Shown: piece after piece, positions 1 through 12,434 of the stretch
How positions within the stretch are numbered: the stretch's first letter is position 1
How the letters are laid out: the number at the start of each line of letters is the position of its first letter
Source of the DNA: Piper betle
Lineage: Eukaryota; Streptophyta; Magnoliopsida; Piperales; Piperaceae
DNA length: 64,000 nucleotides
Reading direction: 5' to 3'
Assembly: GCA_033002965.1 (NCBI GenBank)
Contig: JAURVB010006236.1
Span: 1-64,000 of the forward strand
Notes under the pieces: generated by a model
Databases searched by the model: none
Seen by the model: the letters and a program-made list of their open reading frames with translations, nothing else
What the model was told of the DNA's origin: nothing
Translations under genes and position numbers: made by a program

Positions 1-806
1 AGGATATATTTGAATTTACTTTTGGGCCTGACCCAATACTATAACTACCATGAACAATATATTGTGGCTTCACAAGATTGTACTCTTTTTGAGACGAAAG
101 ACTTGATTGCTGGATAAGCTAAACTAATTTAGATTAGTTTTCTTTTTCAACATTACTTAAATTAGATAAAGCAAAATATGAAAGAACAGATTATTTGATT
201 GCACTCATAATTTAGATTAGTTTAGAGCTCCAGTATGGCATTTTTGCATTTCTAATTCTGCTTGTGTGAATGTCCTACAATACTTCAATTTTACTAAGCA
301 AAACTCCAAAGGAGTGCTGAAGAAGGGGAATGAAAAATTGTCAATGAGAAGGATATTTTCTAACCTGTGCTTGTATATCAATCTGCTTGCTTGCCAAAAG
401 TAAGGATGCTATACTATTTTGTTTTTAAGATGTCTAACTTGGAGCCAGTTTTGATGAAGATATACTTCTTCTATTGGATTGCGAATCAGGGCTTATAGAT
501 CATCCAACTTTGATGCAGATAGAGTCTATTGGATTGAGAATCAGCGTTTATGGATCACAGATAAATTCGGTCTGCACCTGGATTGAGTTAATAACATTTA
601 GCAAAAATAGTCAGGATTGATTATGGTTCTCTCAAATCCCTTTGATCTTTCTCACACATTTTCTCTAACTGTAACTTTTATGTGCTCATGGCAGATAAAA
701 CAAAGACATGGATGTGGTTTACAGATGCAATTATATCCTCACACTGATTTATTGTAATGGTGAATTATAACTGGTGACTTTTCTTTTGTAGATTGGGGGA
801 CAGTCT
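1..806. other. 3' flank of the HIPP gene; no gene seen
   Basis: AT-rich sequence downstream of the minus-strand HIPP stop codon. No open frame with a recognisable product on either strand. A short imperfect direct repeat (TCTATTGGATTG followed by GAATCAG) occurs near 470-505 and 525-560. The 3' untranslated region and polyadenylation site of the HIPP gene probably lie here, but I cannot place them. Confidence 0.5.
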
Positions 807-2129
807 CTAGGAAATGCAACAAGCATTTGGATTCTCATCACTAAACATTTGAGGAGGAGGTTGATGGATCACATACGCAGGAGGCCAGTAAACAATCCTC
901 TTGGCCATGTCTTCATTGTTGTAGTAGTAATACATCTCCTGCCCTTCTTTCTTTGGCTCTTGCACCTTCTCTTCCTCTTTCTTGTCATCTCCACTAACTG
1001 CATTTTCACCACTCTCCTTATTTTGATCTTTCGTTTCCGCCTGTGGCTTTTCCGCCTCCTCATCCTTCTTCTCGGGTTTCTCTTCTTCTTTCTTCTCTTC
1101 CACTTTCGGAGCCTCTTCGGGAGTCTTTGCAGGATCTGCCACCTCCAGCGGGGCCTCTTCTTGCGGTTTCTCTGGTTCGGGTGGTGGCACTATTATTGCC
1201 TGTTTCCCTGTTCTTCTATATATATAATCGACCAACTGTTTTGCCTCCATGGTGCCTGTCACTGTCACCTTACTATTACTTGGTTCAATCTCTGCAGATT
1301 GCACACCTGCTTGCATAAGCTCACACTTAGTCATATAACCTCAAGTGCAAAGTTTAGTGTGGATAATTATCTAGATGTTCAAATTGTCTCATGAGTTATG
1401 TGACATGAAACTTAATTAACTTCACCTCTCATCTTGAGAATTCTTTTCTTCAATTGCTCAGCACATGCTGCACAATGCATATTAATTTGAAGTACCACAG
1501 TGGTGACTTCATTCACCTGTCACAATGTGACGTGAAATGTTGAGACCAATTGAGATAAAATGGAGAAGAACAAAGTAGAGCTTGGAGAAAAGGATGGATG
1601 AGCTTGTACCTGAGATGACACAATTTGAGGCTGAGTTTCTCCTTCAGCAGGGGGTGGGAGACAGTACCTTAGCAGTTCTTTTGGTTTTCTTTTCAGTCTC
1701 ATGCAAAGGGCTTGCGGATCTACAATGCCCTTTATTGTCACCTCATTCTTGCTTGTATCTAACATAACCTCTTCTACCCCTGCAACAATAAGACATTGTT
1801 TAGATCAGCCTTACCTTTGAGCTTAATGTACACTAGAAAATTGCAAATGAGAGAGACCTTTGCATTTCAATAAGCATCTCTCCATCTTCTTTGCACAGCC
1901 TACACAATGTATGCCCACATACAAGACCACAGGGGGAGGGGTGGGGTAGGGAAACCTTTTCTTCCTCTTTCTTTTCGTCAACCTTCTCCTCTGGCTTGTT
2001 CTCTGCCTCAGCAGTTTCTTCCTGAAAATGGAAAAGTGGGGTTTCAGATATGTTTTCTATTACAACTTAAAACATGAGAAGATCACTGAACAAGTGACAA
2101 ATTACTCTCACTGGTTTGGCTTCACCCAT
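807..2129 (-). CDS. Heavy-metal-associated isoprenylated plant protein with two HMA domains (HIPP), five exons
   Basis: Predicted cytosolic or membrane-tethered metallochaperone. I read coding exons on the minus strand at 2129-2112, 2021-1858, 1779-1610, 1516-1426 and 1306-807, all with GT-AG borders. The start MGEAKP leads into an acidic Lys/Glu stretch, then HMA domain 1 (GIHCVGCAKKMER) and HMA domain 2 (INMHCAACAEQLKKRILKMRG, split by the last intron at RG|VQSAE). A long KEEE-rich linker and the tail NACCIS follow; CCIS is a CaaX farnesylation box. The CxxC pairs are intact. The spliced length is 943 nt, one base over a multiple of three. HMA1 is out of frame with the start because of the G/C-run cluster at 1932-1950, and exon 3 has two opposed one-base shifts (A-rich run near 1690, C run near 1651-1659) that garble about 10 residues. 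Product about 313 aa after correction. HIPP family bind metals through CxxC (family knowledge). Gene identity is secure; whether the shifts are real is not. Confidence 0.85.
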
Positions 2130-2272
2130 CCGGACTCTTCAGCTCACAATTCTCCAATGGAGAGAATGGGAAAAAAACTAAAAAGGAAGAGATTCAAAGA
2201 CGGGATCTGCCTCTGTGAGCAGCTTAGTGATGGCTTTTGTGCTAATGGGCTGGTGGTGTTCGTAGTTCAAAC

Positions 2273-3180
2273 CATGGTTGCATGAATCGGAATCGGAATC
2301 GGAATCGGTTTTCCGGTGAATCGGAATCGGAATCGGAATCGGTCCGAATCGGCCAATAATCGGTTCAGTTGAATCGGTCTAAATTAATTTAATCAATCAT
2401 ATATAATAATTTGACAATTCATATTATAAATATATTAAAATTAGGTATTGATGTTATTTGATATTATTCTGTGTATTATAGTTTATGATATTTTTAAATA
2501 TTTTTTAAGATTTTTTTAAATTATTTAGAATTAATTATTATTTTTGACTCGAGTTAGACTCGAGTCAACTTTTAATTACGAGAATGCCACCATCCGCTCT
2601 TTACCCCCCTCCACCGCCGGCGGCCCGGTCGACGGCGGCCCGGTTGGCCGGCGGCGGCCTCGCGGCGGAAGCGCGGCGGAATCGCGAAGGATCGCGGCGG
2701 AATCACGGCGGATCGCGGCGGAATCACGGACGGCGAAAGGGCGGAGCGGAATCGGGTACAGCGTCGGACGGCGGAAGCGCGGCGGAGGGCGGAGCTGAGG
2801 TCGGAATCGGGCGGTGGTGGCGTGGTCGGACGGAGCCGCGGTCGGACGGCGGAAGCGCGGCGGAGGGCGGCGGAGCGAACGCGACGGCGGAGCGGGGGAG
2901 ACCGGGTAGGTTTTTAAATCCAAATTACCATTTTACCCATGCTTAAATAATTTAATAAAAATCATACCTAGGGTATTTTGGTAATTTCATAAAAAAACCG
3001 ATTCCGATTTAAATCGGCCGATTCCGATTCCGATTTAAATCGGTCGGAATCGGCCGAACTCGGCCGATTCCGGGGCCGATTCGGGGCCGACCGAGTCGGC
3101 CCCGAAATCGGATCGGCGCGGCGCCGATCCGATTTAAATCGGCCGATTCCGCACGGAATCGGCCGATTCGTGCAACAGTG
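2273..3180. mobile_element. Non-autonomous hAT-like DNA transposon, copy 1 (908 bp) in the HIPP leader
   Basis: Perfect 8-bp target duplication GTTCAAAC at 2265-2272 and 3181-3188. The ends are imperfect terminal inverted repeats: left CATGGTTGCATGAATCGG, right end read inward CACTGTTGCACGAATCGG. An 8-bp duplication with CA...TG ends is the hAT-superfamily signature. It has no transposase. Inside are a left array of GGAATC hexamers (2286-2341), an AT-rich stretch, a TTGACTCGAGT inverted motif near 2544-2570, a GC-rich core (2600-2910) and a right end dense in CGGCCGATTCCG-type repeats. The open frames in the GC-rich core are compositional, not genes. Copies 2 (48753-49625) and 3 (54446-55307) have the same architecture. 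Confidence 0.85.
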
Positions 3181-3328
3181 GTTCAAACTGCACATGCACT
3201 ACCACTAAACCCTCCCAATTCTTGATTCTCACAGCCCAACACTTTCCTCTCTTTTTCTGGCATCATTCCTCTAATGCAGATCAGTGAGAGAGGTGGAAGG
3301 AGGGAGGAAGGCAAGAGGGAATGGCACA

Positions 3329-3342
3329 TATTTATATAGCTA
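3329..3342 (-). promoter_or_regulatory. Probable TATA box of the HIPP gene
   Basis: Read on the minus strand the sequence is GCTATATAAATATG, followed by a pyrimidine-rich leader (CCTTCCTCCCTCC) typical of a plant 5' UTR. It is the best TATA box upstream of the HIPP start codon at 2129. If correct, transcription starts near 3300 and the hAT-like element at 2273-3180 lies inside the 5' UTR or a leader intron. No transcript evidence is available. Confidence 0.45.
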
Positions 3343-3380
3343 GAAACTTGTGTTTGTACAGGGCTCAACATCTGTCGGTG

Positions 3381-6370
3381 ATCAATCGGTAAGATATATC
3401 AGACAAGGTCTAGTTTGTGTCTGTAATTTTCTTTCGAAGAGTTGGTTGAATTCGATCACAAAGTGTGCTTACATGGAGGTGCAAAACTTTAGGACAAAGA
3501 AAAATTGAAAACCATTTAACCGCATGGGCTGGTGGTGCATTGAAACAGAAAAAAGCTTACCACCTTTGTCCCATGCACAAAAGAAGATGTTTTCCATGTA
3601 AGCATGTCCTTATCTGATATTACTTCTCTTGTAGGTGATGACATCTCTTTACTCCTCTATGATCATACTTTTTAACACACAGGAAGAGTGAAATGTTGCA
3701 AACTTAATTAGTATATTGCGTTACCAAAGTGTTGTTCCATGGAATTTAATGTATATATGAGTGCACAGAAAGTTTTTCCAATTACATATTGGTAGTTGGT
3801 TGGTTGATGTTAGCGTATAACTACTAGATCTTGTATTGATTTCTGTTTGTGCACTGATGCAAGCAATTTCTAAGTTGGGCATGCTCAAGTGTAACATTTT
3901 GGCGTGTAATGTTTACCATCACATCTATCTGTAAACTGTTTGGTGGAAAATTGGGCAGAATTTAGTCTTAGTTTCATCATTATGGTAATGGAAACAAATA
4001 GCGGTGGTTGGGCTGCATTAGCCATTAGGTGATGTTTTTCTAGTTATAAAGTTGTAAATCTTTATATTTTTGGTTCATATATATTAAAAGAAATATCCAA
4101 ATTAGGTTCAAAAACTAAAGCTGGTGTTGTTAATCTATTTAAGATGTGTTTTATATTGGTTATAAAGAGTCCATGAAAGCAAGAGATTTGCTTTCAGGTG
4201 AAGGTATCAAAAGGGTCAAATTGATTGAGTAGAAATTTCTTTATAAAACATTGTAGTTCTTTTGAGGTGTTTGGTTAGAAGGAACACACAAGATCAATTT
4301 TACAGCCTCAAAATTTTATAAAATATAGTATTCTTTGTCTTTCAAATCGTGCATTTTTTAATACTAAGATCTATGCGATTACAAATGAGAAAATTTTTTA
4401 CAGTCAGATCCCCTCTCTCTCTAAGGCCAATCCTCGGTTTCATAGGTGGTGCTTTTCTGAAGTTTAAAGTCCCCAGGCATGACTCATTCTCTCCCCTATT
4501 CCACATGGTTGGAGCATGTTTGGTAGTTTCATGTGCACTTCCAACCTTCATGCAGCACAAACTTACGCGAACTTAGGAATCAAGGATCAAATGTAATATG
4601 ACAGTGTATTTAATTGCAACTTAATTAATTTTAAATTTGTCATTTCTAAAACAACTTGTAGAAGAATGTGATAGCCCCATTTTTAATTGAGATGTTGCAC
4701 ACTCTAGCATTCAAAATTCTTGTAGGGAAGAATTGTTCATGTGAGGCTGCATACTTAGAATACCGTCAGAAGTTAAACTTATGTTCTGATATTTGTTACA
4801 ACTTCATTTTTTATTAGACTTCATTAATTCAGAGTCTTTATAAAATTAGTTTTTAAGGTTGGTGCAACTAACTATAATAATGGTAAAATACACATGATAT
4901 TCCCCTAGACATGTTTTCACTCTATAAAGATTTTGCTTCACCTTTCCAAACTGGAAAGTAGAAAGAAATTGACATAACTTGCATTGGGTTCCTCTTCACA
5001 GCAGAATGAAGTAACATGTTCCCATATCTCACCAAATTTCAATGGTGGCATGCAATTCCTCTATGACTAACTTGTATGACTTTCAGAAAAAGCAATTCAA
5101 GGGCATTAGAAGGGTTTTATTCTTGAAAGATTGAGATGGGTCCTTGATAATCTGCAGTCAGAAAAAGAAGAGTTTACAATCTGGGATGGCCATGTAGATT
5201 TGAGTCAGCCATGAAAGCTATGGAATTAACAGAAGCTTTTGAATGGCCACCACAAGAAGGGGAAAGCCAAAACACGTCCAATCTTGGCCATTATCTTTGC
5301 TTCCGTTGTTTTGAAAAGATATATCAGATTTATGAAGAAAAGATGTGAGCTGCAAATGTGCTTTGTGAGCGAAATTGAAGGTAGGTGTGAAGGTAAAGAA
5401 GATTAAAAAATGGACAACAACTTACAGCCAAACTGGTTAGGAGCATCTAGACACTTGTAAAGAAAGAGCTCAAATTTGCCAATTGGGCACAATCTAGAAT
5501 AGATTAGAAGACTGGAATATTAGAGAAGAAGGATGAACTAGGGAATGGTGATGTGTTGTTTTCTAGTGACTATTGATAGGGCTTACTTGTGTGGAATGTG
5601 GTTTGATTTGTCGTTTTAAGCAAGCAATTGAAAGAAAGCATATGGGTTGTCCTGGGAAGAATGTCCATGGCATGTTAGAGAAGACATCTTGCTGACAAAT
5701 TCAATTGACTAATACATTGGCTTGATATTGTTGGTATGCACCATTGTGGAGGGCCATAACATGAATATATGAAATTTGGTGCAAAGTTTTAGCAAGGCAT
5801 GTGATCAACAAACATTCTAGGATTCTGTATGTATGAAGTTTTTAAAGGTTGAGAGATGGAAAGAGCAGTTGAACAATCTGATATAGAAGGTTTTAGATGT
5901 AGCAGTTTCAAGCATATGGTTTGACTCAACTAGATTAAAATTTTAGATACAGGATACAATTCTTGAGAGGGAGTAATTAAGTGCATGACCTCATTCCCTC
6001 AAATGTGATTACAGGAATTGTTTCCCTCGGACAGTTCAAAAAGTTGGAATCCCGACTCGACTCGACCCGTCATGGAACGAAGTCAGTATGGAGTTGAAAC
6101 GTACTCTAAGCCGGCTCAGGGCCATTCACAATATATTTTTTAATGACTTGATACTAAAAACTCAACTTATATCAACTTTTTATATGTTGATTAAGCTTAA
6201 GTATATAAAACAGATTTTACTACTTATTGATTTGGTTAGCAAGGGAGTAAAGTTAACTCTGGAAATTTTTGGAACCAAAATAAAATTTTAAAATGTCTGC
6301 CTCTTATATAGAATGATGGTTCTTACTGATACAAAATTGACTACATTAAAGAACAATTTTTTAAAAGCCT

Positions 6371-6406
<36 letters not shown>

Positions 6407-8055
6407 ATATGAGGTAATTCAGCTTATATAAGCTACACTTTTTATTTAAATCAAATTAGTGGCAAACTTGTCATAGATAAATATAAAAATAAATGATAAG
6501 AGTATTTATAAATTTTTAATTCAATCTAACACTTTGAACTTTTCATCTTAATTATCAATGTAATTGTAATAAAAATTAATTTTAAAATATTTTTAAACTA
6601 GTACACTTCTTGAAAATTTAAAAATAGGTTATATTGATATAAAAAAAGATAAAATTTTATCAACCTCCTTGCTACTTAATCAATCTATTTTCTATATGTA
6701 TAAACCTTATTACATGGGACCTACTAAAAAATGTTTAAATTAATTGTGTAACTCAAATAAGTTATATAAGGTGTAGTTCACCTTAATTTTACTTACGTAA
6801 TATTTTAATCTTTATTAAGGTGATAAAGAAAACATTGTTCCAATAGAAATGATGTAGGAAGTTTTTCATGGCATGAACTTAGGCAGTAAAACAAAATTGC
6901 AATTCATATTCAAATACGTATGTTTCTTTCATGAATTAATAAATTGTTACTATATGTATGCTTTAACTAAAAATTATTATATAGCTGCTATATGTTGAGC
7001 AACTTGATTGCTAGAGACTAAGGTTGCAGACTAGCAATAAAATAACAAAATGAAATATAGCTGCTTAATTTATTGTTTGTAATTATTAGTGTAATCAATT
7101 CCATGCATTGTTCATTGTTCATTGTGAGCTCCTATCAATCCATCGTTTTCCAATAATAATAATAGTAAACCCATTTTTTTCTAATGGACAATTTTGGATG
7201 GGCTAACACACATGTTGATAAATCCCAAAATTGTTGTGAATGTTTAATTTGTCATGAATGTTTTGACGATGATTAAGGGTGCTAATCAGTTAATAAATTA
7301 AATTAGAGCATACTTGAAATCGACTTGAACCTGGTTGTGGCAGACGACAAATAGTAAAACAAAACATTAACAACAGATAAATAAAACCCTAAAACAACAA
7401 TTAGTAATACTTAATGACAAAACTGACATAAATAAGTTGGTTTCATCATGAAATTTAGGTTAGTTCAAATACCAACATGCTTGCCTCAAACTCAATTAAA
7501 ATAAACTATTTTTTTAAGTCATTTGAAATTCGGCTCGACTTGCTCGATGAACACAATTTTGCATGGGAATGTCTGCATAATCCGTTCTTTAATATAAATA
7601 AAAGCATCAGAGACAAGGAATAATTGTTGTCTTCTATAATATGCTTCCATGACATATGTTACAAGACAGACACATATATATGATCATCATCCCTTCGCCA
7701 TTCCCTTTCCTAAATCCTACCTGCACATGGTAGCCAGACAACAACCACATTCATAAAGCAAACAACACCCTGTAAAGCATCTCCTAGACCTGATGTCAGA
7801 CCCCACTCCCTCCTAAAAATTAAACAAAAGGAAGAACTCTTGAGCCATGATTGATAGAAAACAATGAAAAGAGCAAGTGATGAAATGGTGTGTGATGCAG
7901 AAAGAACTATGGGAAGACAATGAATAGAAGGAAAAGTTCTTTGGAGCAGATGTCTAGGACATCCATTTGTGAGCTGCTTTTGGGCATGTTGGGTTTCTTT
8001 AAATATGCTTCATTAGTGTTGCAAAGCCTCCTAAACTTGGAAGTTTTGGAGAAGG
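3381..8055. other. Intergenic, AT-rich; no gene recognised
   Basis: No open frame here resembles a known protein. A TA run lies at 6370-6410. The stretch 5080-5950 is slightly less AT-rich and could be an old, decayed coding or retrotransposon fragment, but I can read no motif in it. The part just upstream of 8056 should hold the promoter of the HMA gene; no clear TATA box was picked out. Confidence 0.4.
6370..6410. repeat. TA dinucleotide microsatellite
   Basis: Two adjacent TA tracts joined out of phase at about 6394-6396 (TATTATAT). Intergenic. Confidence 0.9.
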
Positions 8056-8510
8056 ATGGCCAACATGCAGATAGTCCCTGCATGCAAGGATGTGGAGGCT
8101 CAATATGTGGAGATGAAGGTGTCTCTTTACTCCTATGGCTGTGAAAGAAAAATCAAGAAGGCATTGTCTAATCTCAGAGGTAAGATCTGTTACAAATTGG
8201 TATGATAGCACTCAGTTTCACATGATATTTGGTTTTTAATTTGCTTCTTATGAACTTAAATTTATCATGTGCTGTGCAGGTATTTACTCAGTGAATGTGG
8301 ACTACAACTTACAGAAGGTAACAGTCTGGGGCATCTGCAACAGATATGATGTGCTGAGCACCATCAAAAAACAAGAGAAGGGAAGCACATTTTTGGGATT
8401 GTGAGGAACCAAATCAGTCACCTCCTCAACCAGAAAAAAAAACTCCAACTCGTTCGAAGAGTTGGAAGGCTTGGATGCTGAGAAAGAAGCACAATTTAGA
8501 AAACCCATAA
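8056..8510 (+). CDS. Single HMA-domain protein (HIPP-like, SYGCERK type), two exons
   Basis: Predicted small heavy-metal-associated domain protein. Exon 1 is 8056-8179 and exon 2 is 8280-8510, with GT-AG borders (AGAG|GTAAGA, TGTGCAG|GT). The start MANMQIVPACKDVEAQYVEM leads to VSLYSYGCERKIKKALSNLRG, the intron, then IYSVNVDYNLQKVTVWG and ICNRYDVLSTI, which matches a conserved plant HMA subgroup. That subgroup has SYGC where classical HMA domains have MxCxxC, so only one metal-binding Cys remains and copper binding is doubtful. The uncorrected frame stops early at about 8403. Removing one A from the A6 run at 8366-8371 restores KRREAHFWDCEEP and an open frame to the TAA at 8508-8510. Corrected length is 354 nt (117 aa). 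No CaaX box is seen at the end (HNLENP). Confidence 0.8.
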
Positions 8511-11500
8511 ATCACCACCATCTCACTTCTCTTCACTCTATCTCTATCTTCTAATATGTTTGTGGCGAGTTTAACACTTTTTTTGCGCGCCTATGTAAAA
8601 CAGGACGATATATGTACATACAAACAACTATATGTGCATGGCAAGAATGCAATAAGAAGGGATGATATGACATACAATAAAAGATGATCATTTGACGAGT
8701 GATGAAATAAGAAGTGAAATATGATCATGGACAAATTCTTCTACCTGTTCCTTGGGAAAACAACTTTTAACCTCAATCTGTTTGGGAATAAAAAAACTTT
8801 TATGCTTAATCTAATGCTTCCATATAAAATTTTTGGGCATCAAGAATTGTAAGAAGTAAGAGAAACCCCTTTTACATTAAAACGAGTTTTTTTGCTTCCT
8901 ATATCACATCCGAGTCTTTCTTATATTATGGTTGATTACGACCTACAATAGTTTTATAGGCTTGTTAATACTGAATTTTTATTATCATCTTCATTATTAA
9001 GAAAACTTGCAGTGTAATCTTATCCAAATTAGTAATTTTAAAACACTTAGTAATTGTTGCTTATGTAAAACACTTAGTAATCTGAATTATTACTAAGTGT
9101 TTTACATATTTATAATCATATTACTCGAATTATTACTCATTTAGGATGTTTACATATTTTTAATTTGGGATTTTTACATAATCTAGGATTTCTATATATT
9201 TACTTATTATTATTTATTTTTAGGAAGAGTTTAATTATACCCGAATAATTTTTTTTGAAAAATGACAAATTATATTTAATTATTAAAATTTTACTCAAAT
9301 TAAAATATTTTCTTATTAACACCTAGTTAATTAATTTTTTGCTTATTTTTAACATAAAATAAAAAATTATTTGTAATTTTTTATATAGTCGTGCATTATA
9401 TTCTAAAAAGATATTTTGTGTTTATCAATTGAATATATATTCACTTTTTTATTCAAAAATAAATAAATCATATTTTTATAATTTAATTTCGTATGTTATT
9501 AATATACATTATTAATAATTTTAAATCTACCCCGTGCATGGCATGACTCTTGGGCCTATATATATTTATTTACCAACCGAGATCTCTGTGTTATGTTAAA
9601 TACACAACTTGAATCCAATTTAAAAATAATTTATATTTAATCTATTTGAAATTAAAATTGTGAAAATATTGGGCCATTTTATTTAAATATTATAAACATT
9701 TAAAATTTCATACATTATTTATTTAATCATTTTAAATTATAACTATACTATATCATGAAAAGATTTTACAAATCTACTATTTATTATGAAAATTCCATAT
9801 TAAACGAACAAGAAGCTACGACGATTGTCGGCACGTAGTTGTAAATCAAAACAATCATGTAAGTTAAAGCAAAATTATCTACACGATTTCTCTACTAGTT
9901 AATTAATACTATTTTTATTTAAATGTAATAATAATTATTTTTGTATTTATGACAATATCTTAAATGTAGAATTATTGATAATGATATAATTAATTAATTA
10001 CATTAAATTATTGTAAAATATAAAATAACTTCATTTAAGATATAGGAAAACAATTTGAGAATTATTTTTGTTATCTAGTAAATTTTTGAAATATATCTAT
10101 TTTTTATTCAAAATTACTTATCGTACATCGAACGAAATTAATTAAAATGAAATATGCCGGACCTTGCTCTCTACTATTAGCCGCATTCTTTTATCTCTAA
10201 AACTTATTAAATATTGCATCTTTTATTATTCTACTAAAACAACAGCTGACTTTTTTTCACATGCAATTAATAAAATGGTACATTTTATAAGAATCTTATA
10301 TTATTATTTCGATAAATATAGCTAGAATAAAACAAATTATTTTTTCATAATTTTACATGAAATAAGAAGGTATAGTGATAACTTATATATATCATAGCGT
10401 TTCAGTTTCTCTGGTTGAATCTCAAGTTTGCAACTTAATAAATATTCATTAGATAATTAGATTGCATCTAAAAATATATAAATTTTGGATATTTTTTAAA
10501 ATTATCAAATTATTTGTTTCAAATTTTCATAAAATTTCAAATTTGATATAACTATTTTACTTAATAATTTAAAATTATAATTATATCGTGATGATATTTG
10601 AGGGTTGTCACAACTTGATTTGAAAGGAAGGTCAACGACAAATAAGAAGTTGAAATTAGGTACTTAGAAAAAGAATAATATAAACTTGAACTGATATTAT
10701 TAATTATGTCAGTGTAAATTAATATATAGACCGTCTAATTAGAAGGATAGATAGATAACAAGGTTTGTACAAATTTAATAAAAACTATAATTATTTGATT
10801 CAAATAGATAATCAAATTTAATTATCGTCGATATTCTTATACTTGATTGAATTGATATTAATCACCATCTTTTGCTAAATTCAAAAAAGTACAAGTATTA
10901 GACAACATAAACTATAAAATGGTACTAATTAATGTTAATCTCTTACCTTCTTATCACATTTTATAATAATGTTACAATTTTTTACCTAGTTGTTAAAAAA
11001 ATACAATATATTTCTGTTTAGTCTTATTCAATCCTATGCAAATGTCATTTTTTCCGCCATGAATACTAACTCATGATTCATACAATTAAAAATTGCATAC
11101 TTTACACCCAAATGTTTTTCCTTGATCCTAACCCTATTTTTCATAACACACATGCATCGACACAAAGTTAGCCATAGAGGTCCTAAATCTAATATATTTT
11201 GTTCGAGTATAATCAAGTCAAGCTAGCTTGAATGTAAAATGCGTTTATATCAATTTGGCTTAAAACCGTGCTCATTATTTTAGAACTTGAATAGGTACTT
11301 GGCTTAACATTAATAGTACTTCCATGAACTAAGAATAGAGCTTGAATACATGACGACGATTTGACTTGGCTCAACTTGAAATTCAACCTTGATAAATTAT
11401 TCAGGATAACTCTAATTGTACGCCTAATATCCTTATTTTAAAAAGGAAATACCAATTTTTCATGAATAAAAAATTTTAATATAAAAAGTATATTTGAATT

Positions 11501-12434
11501 GCAGAACTATCAAAAGGCTCTAGCTTAGCTTGGAACTTGGTCCATTAAACATGAACCAAATTTGAACACTTTTAAAAGAAATTTTCAAGCCACTCGAACT
11601 CGAATGACAAATATATAACTTCATTCCAAACCAAACTAAAGCAAAATAATTTAATAACAAGCTAAATATGATACATGCTCAACTTGAGTTAGCTCGGTTA
11701 CCAGCAATATTTTTGGGTTTTGACTAAGAATGAGTTCGGGTTGGACATAGATTGAATATGGTTAAATCCAAATCTAACCCGAATCTAAAAATCCGTACCT
11801 TAATCCCACTAAATCTTAATCTTACATCCATTACATTAACAATATTTGTATCCTATCCAAATCCATAAAATACATATATAATTTGAATCTAACCCGATTG
11901 AATAAAATAATATAAATGATATAAATTTTAATATAAAAAGAAAAATAATAATAAATATTATTTTAAATATTTTAAAATATAATTTTATAAAATATCCTCT
12001 TTTCTGATCACATACAAATCAAATCACCCTAAATTTATATCTGATCTAAATACTTTTAAATATATAATATATCAGAAAAATTTAAACTCGTATCCGATCT
12101 AAAACGGGTTGAGATCCGAAAAAAACCGGTTGGATTCGTATGAGATTCACGGAAATCGGATCTCTACGCACTTCCGACCAGACCTGACCAACTTTTCGAC
12201 CCGACCAGTTACCAAACCAATCGGAGGTGTAAGGAATGTGAAGCACCCTTCCCAAGTCCTCCCCCGTCTCCTCCTCCTCTTCACCGGTTGTTCGATCATA
12301 GTGGTGAGCTCATCCTCAGTCTCTCTTCTCCATCTTTGATCTCCATTTCTTCGTATTTGTGCCCACCTTACATCTTTGCTACAATAGCATGAGTTGTTTG
12401 TTTGTTTTTTTTCCCATTTTTTAAGTTGTTTGGG
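8511..12434. other. Intergenic, strongly AT-rich; no gene recognised
   Basis: Long AT-rich stretch without a supportable coding frame. It holds a perfect short hairpin at 9062-9108. Around 11200-11760 there are many repeats of 'GACTTGGCTC/AACTTGA'-like words that suggest decayed retrotransposon sequence. At 12240-12310 a CT-rich segment (CCTCCCCCGTCTCCTCCTC) resembles a plant 5' UTR and probably belongs to the locus that follows. Confidence 0.4.
9062..9108. repeat. Perfect 20-bp inverted repeat (hairpin, 7-nt loop)
   Basis: The arm TATGTAAAACACTTAGTAAT at 9062-9081 is followed after 7 nt by its exact reverse complement at 9089-9108. A partial direct copy of the left arm (AAAACACTTAGTAATTG) lies just upstream at about 9040-9057. 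Could be a transcription terminator-like fold, a MITE remnant or a chance AT-rich palindrome. Confidence 0.7.

Noticed and set aside
2544..2946. Several overlapping open frames of 84-120 codons on both strands in the GC-rich part of hAT-like copy 1
   Set aside because: They overlap in all frames, are made of Arg/Pro/Gly-rich low-complexity sequence, and the same GC-rich core in copies 2 and 3 encodes different strings. Compositional.
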